A program made the translations under genes and the position numbers. A stretch of DNA of 32,890 nucleotides from a virus, in IMG/VR virus record IMGVR_UViG_3300034684_000438, positions 1 through 32,890 of that record. One strand, 5' to 3'. Shown piece by piece: positions 14,818-22,867 of this stretch. Within the stretch, counting starts at the first letter, position 1. Every line of letters starts with the position of its first letter. The notes beneath the pieces are model-generated. The model was given only the letters and a program-made list of their open reading frames with translations. It had not been told where the DNA came from and did not search any database.

Positions 14818-17751
14818 CTACCTCCGGGTCATCTGGCCGATGGCCGCCGAGTTTTTGCGAATGACATTGAGGATGACGCGCTCGCCGCCCGGTGACGACA
14901 GCGCCCCGTGAACCACCGATTCGTCGACGACGTTGACAATGCGGACGTCGTCGCGCTTCTCTGCAAGCTTTTCCAGAGCAGAGGCGATGCGCGTGTCTGA
15001 AGCGGACGAACCACCCTGCCGCGAAGACAGCGAGGTAAGCGTCTGATTGGGATGGATGGCACCGGTTGCGCCGGGCTGGAAGAGTTCCGGGCCACGCTCG
15101 CCCACGAGGTAGGTCTTGCCCGCGAACACGGGGCCGCCCTCGGCACGCGTGCCAGCGATGCCCACGACACGGTCGGCGTAGCTGCCCCACGCCCCGCTTG
15201 CTGCACCGCCTGTGCCGCCCGCGCCGCCGCTGAATCCGGCCATGATGCCGCTGAACAGCCCGCCAAAAAGACCGCCACCACTACCGCCACCGCCCATGCC
15301 GAACATACCCATGGCTTGCGTCACCATCCCCTTGGCCGCGATGCGGGCGAGGATGTCGAGCACGAGGTTGCCGTAGTCCTCCCAAGCGTTGCCGCTACGA
15401 CGCAACGTGCCCACGATGCCGTCCTCAATGCCCGAAATGACCTTCGAGGAGGCGTCACCCATGATGGCCGCAGCATTGGTGGAGGCCTCGTAGTATTCGA
15501 TGGTGACGCGCCTCATGCCGCTGTAGGCATCGGTGGCCGATTGCAGGCGCTTGCGGTCAAGCCATCGCTGTATGTCTGCTTCGGCGACTCCGGCCGCGCG
15601 GAAATCTTCAAGCCGCTTGTTCAGCGACCGCATCTGCAGGGCCTCGTCGTTGCGGTAGAGTTGGGCCAGCTCGTCGTAGAAGGCGATGCGTGCCTGCAGG
15701 TTTTCCTGCACCACGGCGGCGTGCGCCGCCTCCACCGTCAGTTCGCGTTTGCGGGCCGCCACCGTCTCGTCGATGCCCTTCAAGAGGTCTGCCCGGTACT
15801 CGCGTTCGGCAGCCGCCGTGGTGGTGAGCATCGACAACTTCTGCTGGTCGATGGTGCCGTCATCGCGTGTCGCGGCCCGGATGGCCTCTGCCCTGTCTTC
15901 AAGGGCTTGCGTCTCAAGCTCTACCGCACGGGTGGACTTGGCCACCTCTTCGGGCGTGAACCCGTTGTGCTGCTTGGCGTACTCCATGACATCGGCAAAG
16001 GCCCGCACCTGCGGATTCGTCGCGCCAAGCACCTTGGCGAAGGCATCATATTCCTTCGTCAGCCTGGCTATGCGGCCCTGCCCTTCGGTGCCCGTGTCGC
16101 CATAGCGGGCGAGCTTCTCGGTGATGGATTCGGTGGCCGAAGCGATCTTCGACGCACCCTTGGTGTCGGTCGAGGTGCGCGTCGGCCCCGTGATGACGAG
16201 ACCGGCCGTCGTGGATGCCTTGAACGCCGCATCCATGGCCCTGTCGCGGGCAGAGAGATCGCCGTACTGGCTCTGCCATGACCGCACCGAGTATTCCATT
16301 TCGGCGCGGTCGATGTTCTCTTGCATGGCCTTCCAGCCAGCAGAACCTTTGATGTGTGTACGCTGCTTACGGCGCATCATCTCAAGGTTGCGCTGCGCAT
16401 TGGCCGGATCATGGGTTGAGGAGAGCTTGCCTTCCAGCTCGTCCTTGCCGGAGAAGACGAGATCACCCCATGAAATTGTTCCCTTGTTGATGCCTTCGAG
16501 CGCACGGTCCCACCGGTCACCAAGGTTGTAGAGCGTGGACACGCCGGCGGTGATGGCAAAGCCCTTCTTTCCTCCAAGCAGGGCGGCGAGAAGGCCAGCC
16601 TCGCGGATAGGTTCGGGCAGCTTGTTCCAGCCCTCGACCACGTTGGAGAGCACGCTGCCGATAGCCGTCCCCACACCACCCAGCACCGTCAATGCGGTCT
16701 GCCCGGTATGCGCCACATTGCCCAGCGTGGTCTCGATGGACTGGAGCGTATTCGGGTCGTTCAACTCATGCAGCTTTTCGATGAACTCACGCGTGAGGGT
16801 GATGACGCCCCCGCCAAGCACATCATTCAGACGCCGCAGGCTGTCGACGATGTTATCGACGCCCGAACCGGCCCGCAGGTTTTGCGCATCGACCAGTTCT
16901 CCCAACAGCTCGCGGTACGACTGCTTGACGCCCGTGAACAGGCCCCGCCCAGCCTGGCCTGACAGAAAGCCAAGGGCATCTTGCATGTTGGACGACAGGC
17001 CAGACCATGTGTCGGCGACATCCTTACCCGCGAGTTTGAACGATTCGAGCCGCTTGTTCAGTTCTGCGACCAGTGTGCCCTGCTGCTTCCACGTCTTCAC
17101 CATCTCGCCCGTGATGCCGAGGGCCACGGCGAGGCGGTCTTGCGTGGGAACGATGGTGCCATCAAGCAGGCTGCGGGCCTCTGCTGAAAGCTGGTTGAGG
17201 GGAATGCCAAGCGCACCAAGAGACTGCACCACCGCCAGCGTGAAATCCGCCGTCTGATCCAGCGTCATACCCACGGCGGACGCTGGGCCGATGAGGGCCT
17301 GAAAGCCCTCCACCAGCTGGTCGGTGGTGGCCGTCGTCTCAAGACCCATCACCTGAATGCGGCGCATGGACTGTTCGGCCAGTTGCTGGGCGGCGTTGTA
17401 CTTATCCATGCCCACGAGGGTGCGTCCCTGCGCCGTGGTCAGGGTGTTGACCGCTGCGATGACCGACCCGATGCCGATACGCGATTCTTCCCACTGTGCG
17501 TTGAAGTCGAAGCCGCGCCGCCCGAAGTCCACAGCCGCTTCGAGCGCTTTGTAGCCAGACACTGCTGCCGCAAGCTGCATGGCCAGACGCTCGACAGATG
17601 CGCCGATGGCCTCTGTACCGGCGCGGGCACGCGGCCCCACGCCTTCGGCACTTGTACCCAGCGCCCCAAGCTCCATGGCGATGCGCCGGATGGAGGTCGA
17701 TGCCCTGTCATCCGTTTCGATGGTGATGCGCGTTACCGGATTTACCGCCAT
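14818..17751 (-). CDS. Tape measure protein
   Basis: A 977-residue tail length ruler and the longest gene in the window. The N-terminal part is a helix-rich, Ala-rich region with TMP motifs (SIRRIAMELGALGTSAEG; QALIGPASAVGMTLDQTADF; LNQLSAEARSLLDGTI). A short hydrophobic section (about 355-400) is followed by long coiled-coil stretches (ARKRELTVEAAHAAVVQENL...). The C-terminus has a Gly-rich hydrophobic run (GMGGGGSGGGLFGGLFSGIM) and the lambda gpH-type block GGPVFAGKTYLVGERGPELF. The ATG at 17751 with GGGAG 5 bases upstream is preferred to the in-frame GTG at 17757. Tail length would be roughly 145 nm at about 1.5 angstrom per residue, an inference from the ruler rule. Confidence 0.95.
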   Translation of the reverse strand: MAVNPVTRITIETDDRASTSIRRIAMELGALGTSAEGVGPRARAGTEAIGASVERLAMQLAAAVSGYKALEAAVDFGRRGFDFNAQWEESRIGIGSVIAAVNTLTTAQGRTLVGMDKYNAAQQLAEQSMRRIQVMGLETTATTDQLVEGFQALIGPASAVGMTLDQTADFTLAVVQSLGALGIPLNQLSAEARSLLDGTIVPTQDRLAVALGITGEMVKTWKQQGTLVAELNKRLESFKLAGKDVADTWSGLSSNMQDALGFLSGQAGRGLFTGVKQSYRELLGELVDAQNLRAGSGVDNIVDSLRRLNDVLGGGVITLTREFIEKLHELNDPNTLQSIETTLGNVAHTGQTALTVLGGVGTAIGSVLSNVVEGWNKLPEPIREAGLLAALLGGKKGFAITAGVSTLYNLGDRWDRALEGINKGTISWGDLVFSGKDELEGKLSSTHDPANAQRNLEMMRRKQRTHIKGSAGWKAMQENIDRAEMEYSVRSWQSQYGDLSARDRAMDAAFKASTTAGLVITGPTRTSTDTKGASKIASATESITEKLARYGDTGTEGQGRIARLTKEYDAFAKVLGATNPQVRAFADVMEYAKQHNGFTPEEVAKSTRAVELETQALEDRAEAIRAATRDDGTIDQQKLSMLTTTAAAEREYRADLLKGIDETVAARKRELTVEAAHAAVVQENLQARIAFYDELAQLYRNDEALQMRSLNKRLEDFRAAGVAEADIQRWLDRKRLQSATDAYSGMRRVTIEYYEASTNAAAIMGDASSKVISGIEDGIVGTLRRSGNAWEDYGNLVLDILARIAAKGMVTQAMGMFGMGGGGSGGGLFGGLFSGIMAGFSGGAGGTGGAASGAWGSYADRVVGIAGTRAEGGPVFAGKTYLVGERGPELFQPGATGAIHPNQTLTSLSSRQGGSSASDTRIASALEKLAEKRDDVRIVNVVDESVVHGALSSPGGERVILNVIRKNSAAIGQMTRR

Positions 17752-17753
17752 GT

Positions 17754-18400
17754 TCACTCCCGCTTCTGTGCTTCCCTGTCTCGACGGAGCGTCTCAGACT
17801 CAAGGGCTGCGAGCTTGTGGTAGTCGTGCCACGTAAGCTCGGTTCCGAAGAACTCCGCCATCTGGAACACCGCTGGCCAATCGAGTGCCACCCGGCCGTT
17901 GAAACCGATGCGCCACTGGCCGTTCACACTCACCCAGAACCCCCATATGGCCATGTTCGAGGGCATCAGCTCCGGGCCTTGGCCGTATTCGCAGTCGGCG
18001 CAATCGGGAGTTTCCGACTGCGCCGACGCGCGGCACGTTTCGCAGTAGGCTAGTCGGTCTGGGTCGGCTGCGAACCGCCAGACCTCAACAAGTTTTTTAT
18101 CTCTTCCTCGGGGTAGCCGAGGCTGTAGAGCCACGTCTCATTGATGAGCTGCAGCACGTCGCGGTTGGGCAGGTCGTCCCACGGTTCCAGCTCGGGGTGC
18201 ATCTCACGCACAAGCGCCTCACGCATGGTCACGAACTCGTCGTTGACGATCCGGCTCAGGGCCTCGTCATCGCCGCGTGCGGCCTTGGCTGCGGAAGCGG
18301 CCCGCTGCTTCTCCATGCCGAGAAGCGACACGCAATCACTGCGCTTGAGCGAATGCAGCTCGGCCTCTTTGCCTGAAACGGTCAGCATGACCTTGGGCAT
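17754..18400 (-). CDS. Tail assembly chaperone, long form (gpG-T-like) made by -1 frameshift
   Basis: The downstream frame 17754-18092 has no good start of its own. It is in the -1 frame relative to the short chaperone and overlaps its 3' end. If ribosomes slip at A AAA AAC (18098-18092), residues 1-103 of the short form join to LVEVWRFAADPDRLAYCETC..., giving a 215-residue fusion. This is the lambda gpG-T arrangement, in which the T extension binds the tube protein and the G part coats the tape measure protein. The T-part carries CETC and CADC pairs that may bind zinc, followed by a helical tail domain. The long form ends at 17754, overlapping the tape measure start region. Confidence 0.85.
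18050..18400 (-). CDS. Tail assembly chaperone, short form (gpG-like)
   Basis: A 116-residue protein, MPKVMLTVSGKEAELHSLKRSD..., mainly helical, encoded between the tube protein and the tape measure protein, as in lambda. The N-terminal strand and the helix with MEKQRAASAAKAA look like the GpG/gp24 chaperones of many siphophages. The ATG at 18400 follows AGGAG by 5 bases. It would bind the tape measure protein during tail assembly and is absent from the finished virion. The frameshift site lies 14 codons before its stop. Confidence 0.83.
   Translation of the reverse strand: MPKVMLTVSGKEAELHSLKRSDCVSLLGMEKQRAASAAKAARGDDEALSRIVNDEFVTMREALVREMHPELEPWDDLPNRDVLQLINETWLYSLGYPEEEIKNLLRSGGSQPTQTD
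18056..18098 (-). other. Programmed -1 ribosomal frameshift site with stimulatory stem-loop
   Basis: On the minus strand the in-frame heptamer A AAA AAC occupies 18098-18092. A 7-base spacer follows, then GGTCTGG (18084-18078) pairs perfectly with CCAGACC (18062-18056). Inside it, CGGTT (18077-18073) pairs with AGCCG (18069-18065, one G.U), leaving a 3-base loop and a 2-base bulge (AC). Slippery sequence, spacer length and a 12-bp structure all match the classical stimulated -1 site. Confidence 0.9.
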
Positions 18401-18408
18401 GGTGTCTC

Positions 18409-19353
18409 CTAGTAGGTGGCGATGGTGTTGGTGAGCGTGGCCACGACCACCGAACTGGCGGCATGGTCGGCATGGTAGGCAGCCCAGGCGAACTCGCAGC
18501 GCATCCCCTTGGGGCCGTCGATGGTGGGACCCGTCAGCTCGAACTGCAGCTCGTTGAACGTGAAGGTGAGGATGTTCGTCCCGGCAGTGAAGGAAAGCTC
18601 CAGCGAGGTCTCCGTAGAGTTCATCGCCTTGTCGAGCAGTGCGGCGTCTTTGAGCAGGGCCGTGAGACTGCCGCTCACCGTCATCAGACCTTCGGAGATG
18701 TCGCCCCGAGCACCGCCCTCGCCGATGCAGAAGGCGTCACCATCAAGTCCGGCATCGAGGGAGAAGTTGAAGGATGGGCACACGCCGATGGCCTGCCCGC
18801 CCTCCTTGAGCGTTGCCTGAAAGTTGCTGAACCGCGCAAACTTCACAGCTTCGGGGGTGCTATCGCATGAGGTCGCTCCCTTGAGCTGCTTCGACCCCAT
18901 GAGATCGACTGTGGCCAGCAATTCACCGTCGCCCCCCACGTCCATGGAGAACTTCGAGACCTTGCACCCCTTGTTCAGCAGGTAGAACGGCACATCGGTG
19001 GGCACGCGGGTTTCGAGGAACAGGCTCGGCTGTTCATCGCCCACCTTGAAGGTGTGGACATACGGCCCGGTGCCGGTGGTCACAGGTGCGCCGAACATCG
19101 CCTTGAGCCAATAACCCATGGACAGCGCGTCGACGGGCACCACGGCGGCACCGCCAAGGTCGGTGTAGCCGTCGAACGGCTGTGCCGGGTTGCGGGTGCC
19201 GAGCAGCGTGCCGCCCGTGTTCTTCTTGCGGCTGGGCTTCAGGTTGCAGGTGTTGATGGGCATCATCACCCCCACGGGGGTCGCCGTCACACCGTAGCTG
19301 TCTTCAAAACCCAGCATGAGCGTGGCCTTGTAGCCTCTGGCCTGCTTCGTCAT
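18409..19353 (-). CDS. Tail tube (major tail) protein
   Basis: A 314-residue protein. The opening TKQARGYKATLMLGFEDSYGV and the beta-rich repeats are those of the tail tube family. Residues 25-60 give the conserved MPINTCNLKPSRKKNTGGTLLGTRNPAQPF segment in part, followed by VPVDALSMGYWLKAMFG. The second half repeats a related fold (FNFSLDAGLDGDAFCIGEGG; LELSFTAGTNILTFTFNELQ). The start at 19353 is favoured over 19359 since AAGGAG is then 7 bases away. It polymerises as rings around the tape measure protein. Position before the chaperone genes is the usual one. Confidence 0.9.
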   Translation of the reverse strand: MTKQARGYKATLMLGFEDSYGVTATPVGVMMPINTCNLKPSRKKNTGGTLLGTRNPAQPFDGYTDLGGAAVVPVDALSMGYWLKAMFGAPVTTGTGPYVHTFKVGDEQPSLFLETRVPTDVPFYLLNKGCKVSKFSMDVGGDGELLATVDLMGSKQLKGATSCDSTPEAVKFARFSNFQATLKEGGQAIGVCPSFNFSLDAGLDGDAFCIGEGGARGDISEGLMTVSGSLTALLKDAALLDKAMNSTETSLELSFTAGTNILTFTFNELQFELTGPTIDGPKGMRCEFAWAAYHADHAASSVVVATLTNTIATY

Positions 19354-19370
19354 GTTCATTCTCCTTGTGG

Positions 19371-19838
19371 TTACTGCCAGCCGTCGGAACCGATGCCGAT
19401 GACATTCGGCTCACGCACGGTCACCACCATGTCGCGTTCGGCATAGCCGCCCTTTGCCGGATGCGTCGTACCCTCGCCCACCACAGGCGGGCAGGTGGTG
19501 CCTGCCAGCACGCGCATGACGGCAGGGGCGAATTGACGTTCCATGGCCACGATGGCCGGTTCGGTGACGATGTTCGCTGTCTTGTCGGGCTTCGCCTGCA
19601 CATGCACGCCGAAGTAGATGATGATGCCCCAGCGGTGTTCTTCGGCCTCCGGGCCGCGCTCGTCGCCTGCGGGTTGCAGGCACACGTAGGGGGCGTCCTT
19701 CTTCTCCGGCTCGTGGGCCACGTCCAGCCCCACGAAGACCTTGAGCGGTGCGCCGAAGGTCGCGCTGCACAGCGTGCCGAGTTCGGCGTCGGTGACGAGG
19801 GCCTGCGCCCACGTTTCCATGATGTCGAAGGTGTTCAT
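19371..19838 (-). CDS. Tail completion / terminator-like protein
   Basis: A 155-residue protein located just before the tail tube gene, where siphophages encode the tail terminator (gpU-like). It starts with a helix (TFDIMETWAQALVTDAEL), followed by APLKVFVGLDVAHEPEKKDAPYVCLQP and HRWGIIIYFGVHVQ, which look like the alternating strands of gpU folds. Remaining sequence includes a helix (AIVAMERQFAPAVMRVLAG) and a C-terminal strand. GGAG lies 6 bases before the ATG. Function is inferred from position and secondary structure pattern. Confidence 0.7.
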   Translation of the reverse strand: MNTFDIMETWAQALVTDAELGTLCSATFGAPLKVFVGLDVAHEPEKKDAPYVCLQPAGDERGPEAEEHRWGIIIYFGVHVQAKPDKTANIVTEPAIVAMERQFAPAVMRVLAGTTCPPVVGEGTTHPAKGGYAERDMVVTVREPNVIGIGSDGWQ

Positions 19839-20545
19839 GCGCTTCTCCCCGAGGCTCGCTGTGCAGCGTTCGACCGGGTGTTACGCATCCACTCCGCACC
19901 GCGCTCCACATACCTGGCCACTTTGCTCTGAAAAAGATCCACAAGTTCAGCCTGGCGCGACTCATAGGCCTCGCGCATCAGCGGACGAGCGGGGATCTCG
20001 ATAGAGAGTGGCAGCTTGCGTTTTGCGACTGCGTAAAGACGACGTGTCTTTCCGGTCACTGGCACGTTTGCGCCGCGCTGCACCATGTAGCCGAGACGCT
20101 GGGCAGAGGCCGAAAGCCAGCCCACGTCCACCCGCATCTGCGGCAAGGGGTAGCGGAAATAACCGATAGGACCGTATAGCTGCCCGAAAAACCGCCCGCG
20201 TCGACGCGGGCGCGGCCTGCCTTGCAGTTCGTCAAGAACCCCTGTGCGGGTAATGGGCGAAAGCTTGGGCCATGACGTGCCGTCGGGACCGCCGCGCACG
20301 ATGTCCGCACGGATGCCCTTCTGCATGGCGTAGCCGAGGGCCGAAAGAGCCTTATGGGCTTCCTTCGGCAGCATGTCGGCAAGGTCGCGCAACCACGGCC
20401 CGGCATCGGCGGTGACGGATGCCGAAAGCAGCGAGGCTCCACGGTCAGAGAAGAACGGGTCGCGCCGGTAGCCCACGCGCACCTTGCCGTTCTTGTCCAC
20501 CCTATCCTGCCGGGTGTAGATGAACCCAACCTGCCCCGTAGCCAT
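19835..20545 (-). CDS. Virion morphogenesis / tail completion protein
   Basis: A 236-residue basic protein with patterns of the phage virion morphogenesis family (P2 gpS / Mu gpG-like). These include DPFFSDRGASLL near the start, LPKEAHKALSALGYAMQKGI, and the C-terminal ARPLMREAYESRQAELVDLF, which sits where the conserved 'RPFL' block is normally found. The real start is 20545; a longer frame lies over the upstream gene. GAGG lies 8 bases upstream and the ATG overlaps the upstream stop. It should act in head-tail joining or tail capping. Confidence 0.72.
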   Translation of the reverse strand: MATGQVGFIYTRQDRVDKNGKVRVGYRRDPFFSDRGASLLSASVTADAGPWLRDLADMLPKEAHKALSALGYAMQKGIRADIVRGGPDGTSWPKLSPITRTGVLDELQGRPRPRRRGRFFGQLYGPIGYFRYPLPQMRVDVGWLSASAQRLGYMVQRGANVPVTGKTRRLYAVAKRKLPLSIEIPARPLMREAYESRQAELVDLFQSKVARYVERGAEWMRNTRSNAAQRASGRSA

Positions 20546-20895
20546 CAGCGCAACCTCGCCCGCTCTTCGCTCACGCAATGCAACAGCAGCAGTCCGGCCC
20601 CGGCCAGACCCAGCGGCTTGCAATAACGCAGCTGCCATACGCCGCCGAGCATGGCGACCTCATCACCACGTTCAGGAAGGGCTGGCAGGTCTCCAGACAC
20701 CACATACGCCAGGGCGAGACGCCCGCGCTCGCCGGAGTATCCGGCCACCTGCGAGTCGAGCAGGCACACCCCACGGTCGACGACCATGGCCTGCACCGCG
20801 TGGGCTGCGCCCGAGACCGAAACGGTGATCGTCTCGGCCCCGAGCGAGCTGCACAGCGAGCGCAGTGTCTTCACGAGCGTCTCGTTCAGGCTCAT
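20545..20895 (-). CDS. Head-tail connector region protein, 116 residues
   Basis: I do not recognise the family firmly. The protein starts MSLNETLVKTLRSL and contains strands AETITVSVSGAAHAVQAMVVDRG, then YVVSGDLPALPERGDEVAMLGGVW, then LGLAGAGLLLLHCV. The PxxGDxV-x-GxxW arrangement resembles small beta-barrel head-tail joining proteins encoded between capsid and tail genes (the lambda gpFII-like position). The start at 20895 has AAGGA 6 bases upstream and overlaps the previous stop. Function is inferred from location. Confidence 0.65.
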   Translation of the reverse strand: MSLNETLVKTLRSLCSSLGAETITVSVSGAAHAVQAMVVDRGVCLLDSQVAGYSGERGRLALAYVVSGDLPALPERGDEVAMLGGVWQLRYCKPLGLAGAGLLLLHCVSEERARLR

Positions 20896-21059
20896 TACGC
20901 TTCCTTGTCGTAAGCGTCGGGGTCGCGCACGAGATCGACGAGCGAACGCACCTTCTCCTCGGTGACTTCGCCCTGACAACGGTTCACCGCATCGAGCACC
21001 GCCGGGATGCCATGACGTGCCGCCAGTTCGAGGACGGCGACAAGCAACGCCTTACCCAT
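20895..21059 (-). CDS. Small conserved-type phage protein, 54 residues
   Basis: A short frame read directly from the sequence: MGKALLVAVLELAARHGIPAV..., ending VRDPDAYDKEA. It is helical. A very strong AAGGAGG lies 7 bases before the ATG, inside the end of the lipoprotein gene, and its stop shares bases with the next ATG (TAATG). This coupling on both sides supports translation. No function can be assigned; the position is just before the head-tail joining genes. Confidence 0.7.
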   Translation of the reverse strand: MGKALLVAVLELAARHGIPAVLDAVNRCQGEVTEEKVRSLVDLVRDPDAYDKEA

Positions 21060-21462
21060 TCTGCACCTCCTTCGCGCCCTGCTCGGGCACGCCTATCTGC
21101 CGCAGGTAATCGGTGAGTTCCGCAAGCCGCAGGGCCATGGACGACAGCGTGGCGAGGATGCGCTCGCGCTGTGCCTCAGAGTCTGTGGCCTCGCGCCCGC
21201 TGGCGACATACTCCTCAAGGGCGATGCGGGCTGCGTGATACAGGGCGTAGAAGTTGCGGGCCACGACCTTGCCCTTGGCGTACTGTTCCGCCGTGATGAG
21301 GCCCTCGGAGCGGGCATCGGCCATGCTGTGCATGGTGACGTCGTAGGCTGCCCCGGCAGCCACGAGGGTGCGGTAGGTGTTGGTCTCGAACTCGGCAGGC
21401 TGGCAGCCGAGGCAGAGCGTCGCCAACAACGCTACCAGTGCAAAGATGGAAAGACGTTTCAT
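21052..21462 (-). CDS. Lipoprotein in the lysis cassette
   Basis: A 136-residue predicted lipoprotein. MKRLSIFALVALLATLCLGC carries a type II signal peptide with lipobox LCLGC, so the mature protein starts at C20 and is anchored in a membrane. The remainder is helical (TYRTLVAAGAAYDVTMHSMADARSEG; ARNFYALYHAARIALEEYV). Position after holin and transglycosylase suggests a spanin-like role in outer membrane disruption, but it is much longer than Rz1 and has no Pro-rich tail. It could instead be a periplasmic accessory or exclusion protein. GGAG lies 6 bases before the ATG. Confidence 0.75.
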   Translation of the reverse strand: MKRLSIFALVALLATLCLGCQPAEFETNTYRTLVAAGAAYDVTMHSMADARSEGLITAEQYAKGKVVARNFYALYHAARIALEEYVASGREATDSEAQRERILATLSSMALRLAELTDYLRQIGVPEQGAKEVQNG

Positions 21463-21608
21463 GCGCTTCTCCGGTAGAGGATGGGGTGGACAATGCGCTC
21501 CCACAGACGGGAGACCCATGACGCCAGAGGCCGAGGCAACCCGAGACCGCGCAGCCGACAACGCACATGCAGGGCGTTGAAGCGATGCTGCGCCGTGCTG
21601 CGGTTCAT
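21459..21608 (-). CDS. Possible small basic protein, 49 residues
   Basis: A frame bridging the gap between the transglycosylase and the lipoprotein. Its ATG at 21608 overlaps the transglycosylase stop (ACATGA) and its TGA overlaps the lipoprotein start (GCATGA). The product (MNRSTAQHRFNALHV..., ending ILYRRSA) is rich in Arg and has a weak amphipathic helix with LASWVSRLWERIVHPIL. There is no convincing ribosome binding site, so translation would depend on coupling. The exact overlaps argue for it, the weak composition argues against. Confidence 0.45.
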   Translation of the reverse strand: MNRSTAQHRFNALHVRCRLRGLGLPRPLASWVSRLWERIVHPILYRRSA

Positions 21609-22120
21609 GTCAGCACGTCCCACGACCCGCCGAGCGCCGTGCGCACCTTCGCCGGGTATTCGGGGTTACTCACCCGTCCGTCATTGAACACGGCCCCGAC
21701 ACCGCCGTTGTAGGCGGCGCACAGGGCGGCATAGCCGGTGATCCGCTTGGCTGCGAGCCGCTTGGCTGTCCATGCGAGATGGCGACAACCATATTCGATG
21801 CCGAGTTCAGGGTCACAAAGCTGTGTGAGGAATGGGCCTTTGAACCCCCTCTCACGCGCCACCTGCCCCATGACCTGCATCAGGCCAAAGCTGGTGGCGC
21901 ACAGGCGGCGTTCCGTGGCCTTGGTGCATGGGATGACCGTGAAGGGTTCGGCGATGCGCACATAGCGGTCATAAAAGCCTTCTTCGTATCGCACAGCCCA
22001 TGTGTCACCGCCGGACTCGACTTCTATGATGCCAGCCACCAGTACGGGGGGCAGGTCATAACGCATCGCGCACCGTTCGATGAGAGCGCTATGGGGGCTT
22101 TCGATCACAAGAGTACGCAT
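21605..22120 (-). CDS. Lytic transglycosylase endolysin (SLT fold)
   Basis: A 171-residue muramidase of the lytic transglycosylase class. The catalytic Glu stands in IIEVESGGDTWAVRYE (about residues 31-46). The family blocks SFGLMQVMGQVARERGF, DPELGIEYGCRHLAW and AALCAAYNGG follow in the standard order. It cleaves peptidoglycan to lyse the host. There is no clear signal peptide, so release would depend on the holin encoded just upstream. The start at 22120 follows GAGG by 5 bases. Confidence 0.92.
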   Translation of the reverse strand: MRTLVIESPHSALIERCAMRYDLPPVLVAGIIEVESGGDTWAVRYEEGFYDRYVRIAEPFTVIPCTKATERRLCATSFGLMQVMGQVARERGFKGPFLTQLCDPELGIEYGCRHLAWTAKRLAAKRITGYAALCAAYNGGVGAVFNDGRVSNPEYPAKVRTALGGSWDVLT

Positions 22121-22127
22121 AACCACC

Positions 22128-22583
22128 TCACTTCGATGTGCAGAGGTTGTCGCGGTAGGCCCGAAGCCTTTCACGTATCTTCTCGGGGACGGGCACGCCG
22201 AAGTACGAGAGGTGCTCCAGGCATGAAAGCCCCTCGTTGACGCAAAGGTAGGCCACGAACACGTCGCGCAGCGGGATGGTCATGCCAGTGGACTGGCTTG
22301 TGGCGGCCTGCACGGCAGCCATGACCACGATGGAGAGGAAGTAGAACACGAACTTGAGTCCACCGCCCCTCATCTTCGACGAGCTGACACGACCAGCTCT
22401 CCATGCCCGGCAGAACCCGAGCGCGAAGTCGATGAGCAGCAGCAGGAACAGCAGCGAGATCATCATTCCCACACCGCCGAGGAGCGTGCCGACAAACGCC
22501 GCGCATGTGCCGATGCTTGCTTTCACGGGGAACTCCTCGCAGAGCGTTCTTGCGTAGCTGCCTATCTGGTCGAGAGTGTGCAT
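22128..22583 (-). CDS. Holin (phage holin family 4 / Cph1-type)
   Basis: A 151-residue membrane protein. The block LLLIDFALGFCRAWRAGRVSSSKMRGGGLKF (given here in part, about 48-78) is the signature of the Cph1/holin-4 family. Hydrophobic segments are at about 30-55, 76-95 and weaker at about 108-125, and the end is charged. It should form lesions in the inner membrane that release the transglycosylase encoded 7 bases downstream. The start at 22583 has GGAGG 4 bases upstream; the in-frame ATG at 22601 has none. Confidence 0.88.
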   Translation of the reverse strand: MHTLDQIGSYARTLCEEFPVKASIGTCAAFVGTLLGGVGMMISLLFLLLLIDFALGFCRAWRAGRVSSSKMRGGGLKFVFYFLSIVVMAAVQAATSQSTGMTIPLRDVFVAYLCVNEGLSCLEHLSYFGVPVPEKIRERLRAYRDNLCTSK

Positions 22584-22624
22584 CGTGCCTCCGCTGGACA
22601 TGCCCTCGGGCCGGGGCTGTTAGA

Positions 22625-22649
22625 CGGGCGGGAGACTAACCCCCGCCCG
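22625..22649 (-). terminator. Stem-loop between head and lysis genes (possible attenuator)
   Basis: CGGGCGGG and CCCGCCCG form an 8-bp perfect GC stem with a 9-base loop just downstream of the stop at 22656. On the minus strand no T-run follows, so it is not a standard intrinsic terminator. It may slow or protect transcripts at the head/lysis boundary. Confidence 0.35.
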
Positions 22650-22655
22650 CTTTGT

Positions 22656-22865
22656 TCACTGGTCGCCGCCCTGCCCGCCCTGGTCGCTGACATCTTCGGG
22701 GGCATCCTCGGAGGCTTCGGGCACGGGGGGCTTGCAGGCCGCGCCATCTGCCACGAGCTGCTTCGCCAGTTTCACTTCCAGTTCCAGTTCAACGCCCGGG
22801 AAGTGCAGCGTCCCACGGTGTTTCACCGACTGCAGCAGCAGAACGGTCATGGTCTTGGCGGCCAT
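22656..22865 (-). CDS. Small head-module protein, 69 residues
   Basis: MAAKTMTVLLLQSVKHRGTLHF... has a short beta motif (V-x-H-x-G-x-x-x-F-PG) followed by a helix (AKQLVADGAA) and an acidic tail rich in Glu, Asp, Gly and Gln. Small proteins with the same layout follow the major capsid gene in many lambda-like phages. It occupies the lambda FI position; FI is acidic and helps DNA packaging, but similarity is not evident. The start at 22865 lies 2 bases after the capsid stop. Confidence 0.65.
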   Translation of the reverse strand: MAAKTMTVLLLQSVKHRGTLHFPGVELELEVKLAKQLVADGAACKPPVPEASEDAPEDVSDQGGQGGDQ

Positions 22866-22867
22866 GG

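Noticed and set aside
15052-16281. A 409-codon plus-strand frame
   Set aside because: It is a shadow of the tape measure gene, His/Arg-rich and without domains. The same applies to 11150-12355 opposite the distal-tail gene.
22625-22649. GC stem considered as a strong intrinsic terminator
   Set aside because: No T-run follows on the minus strand, so it is kept only as a low-confidence attenuator-type structure.
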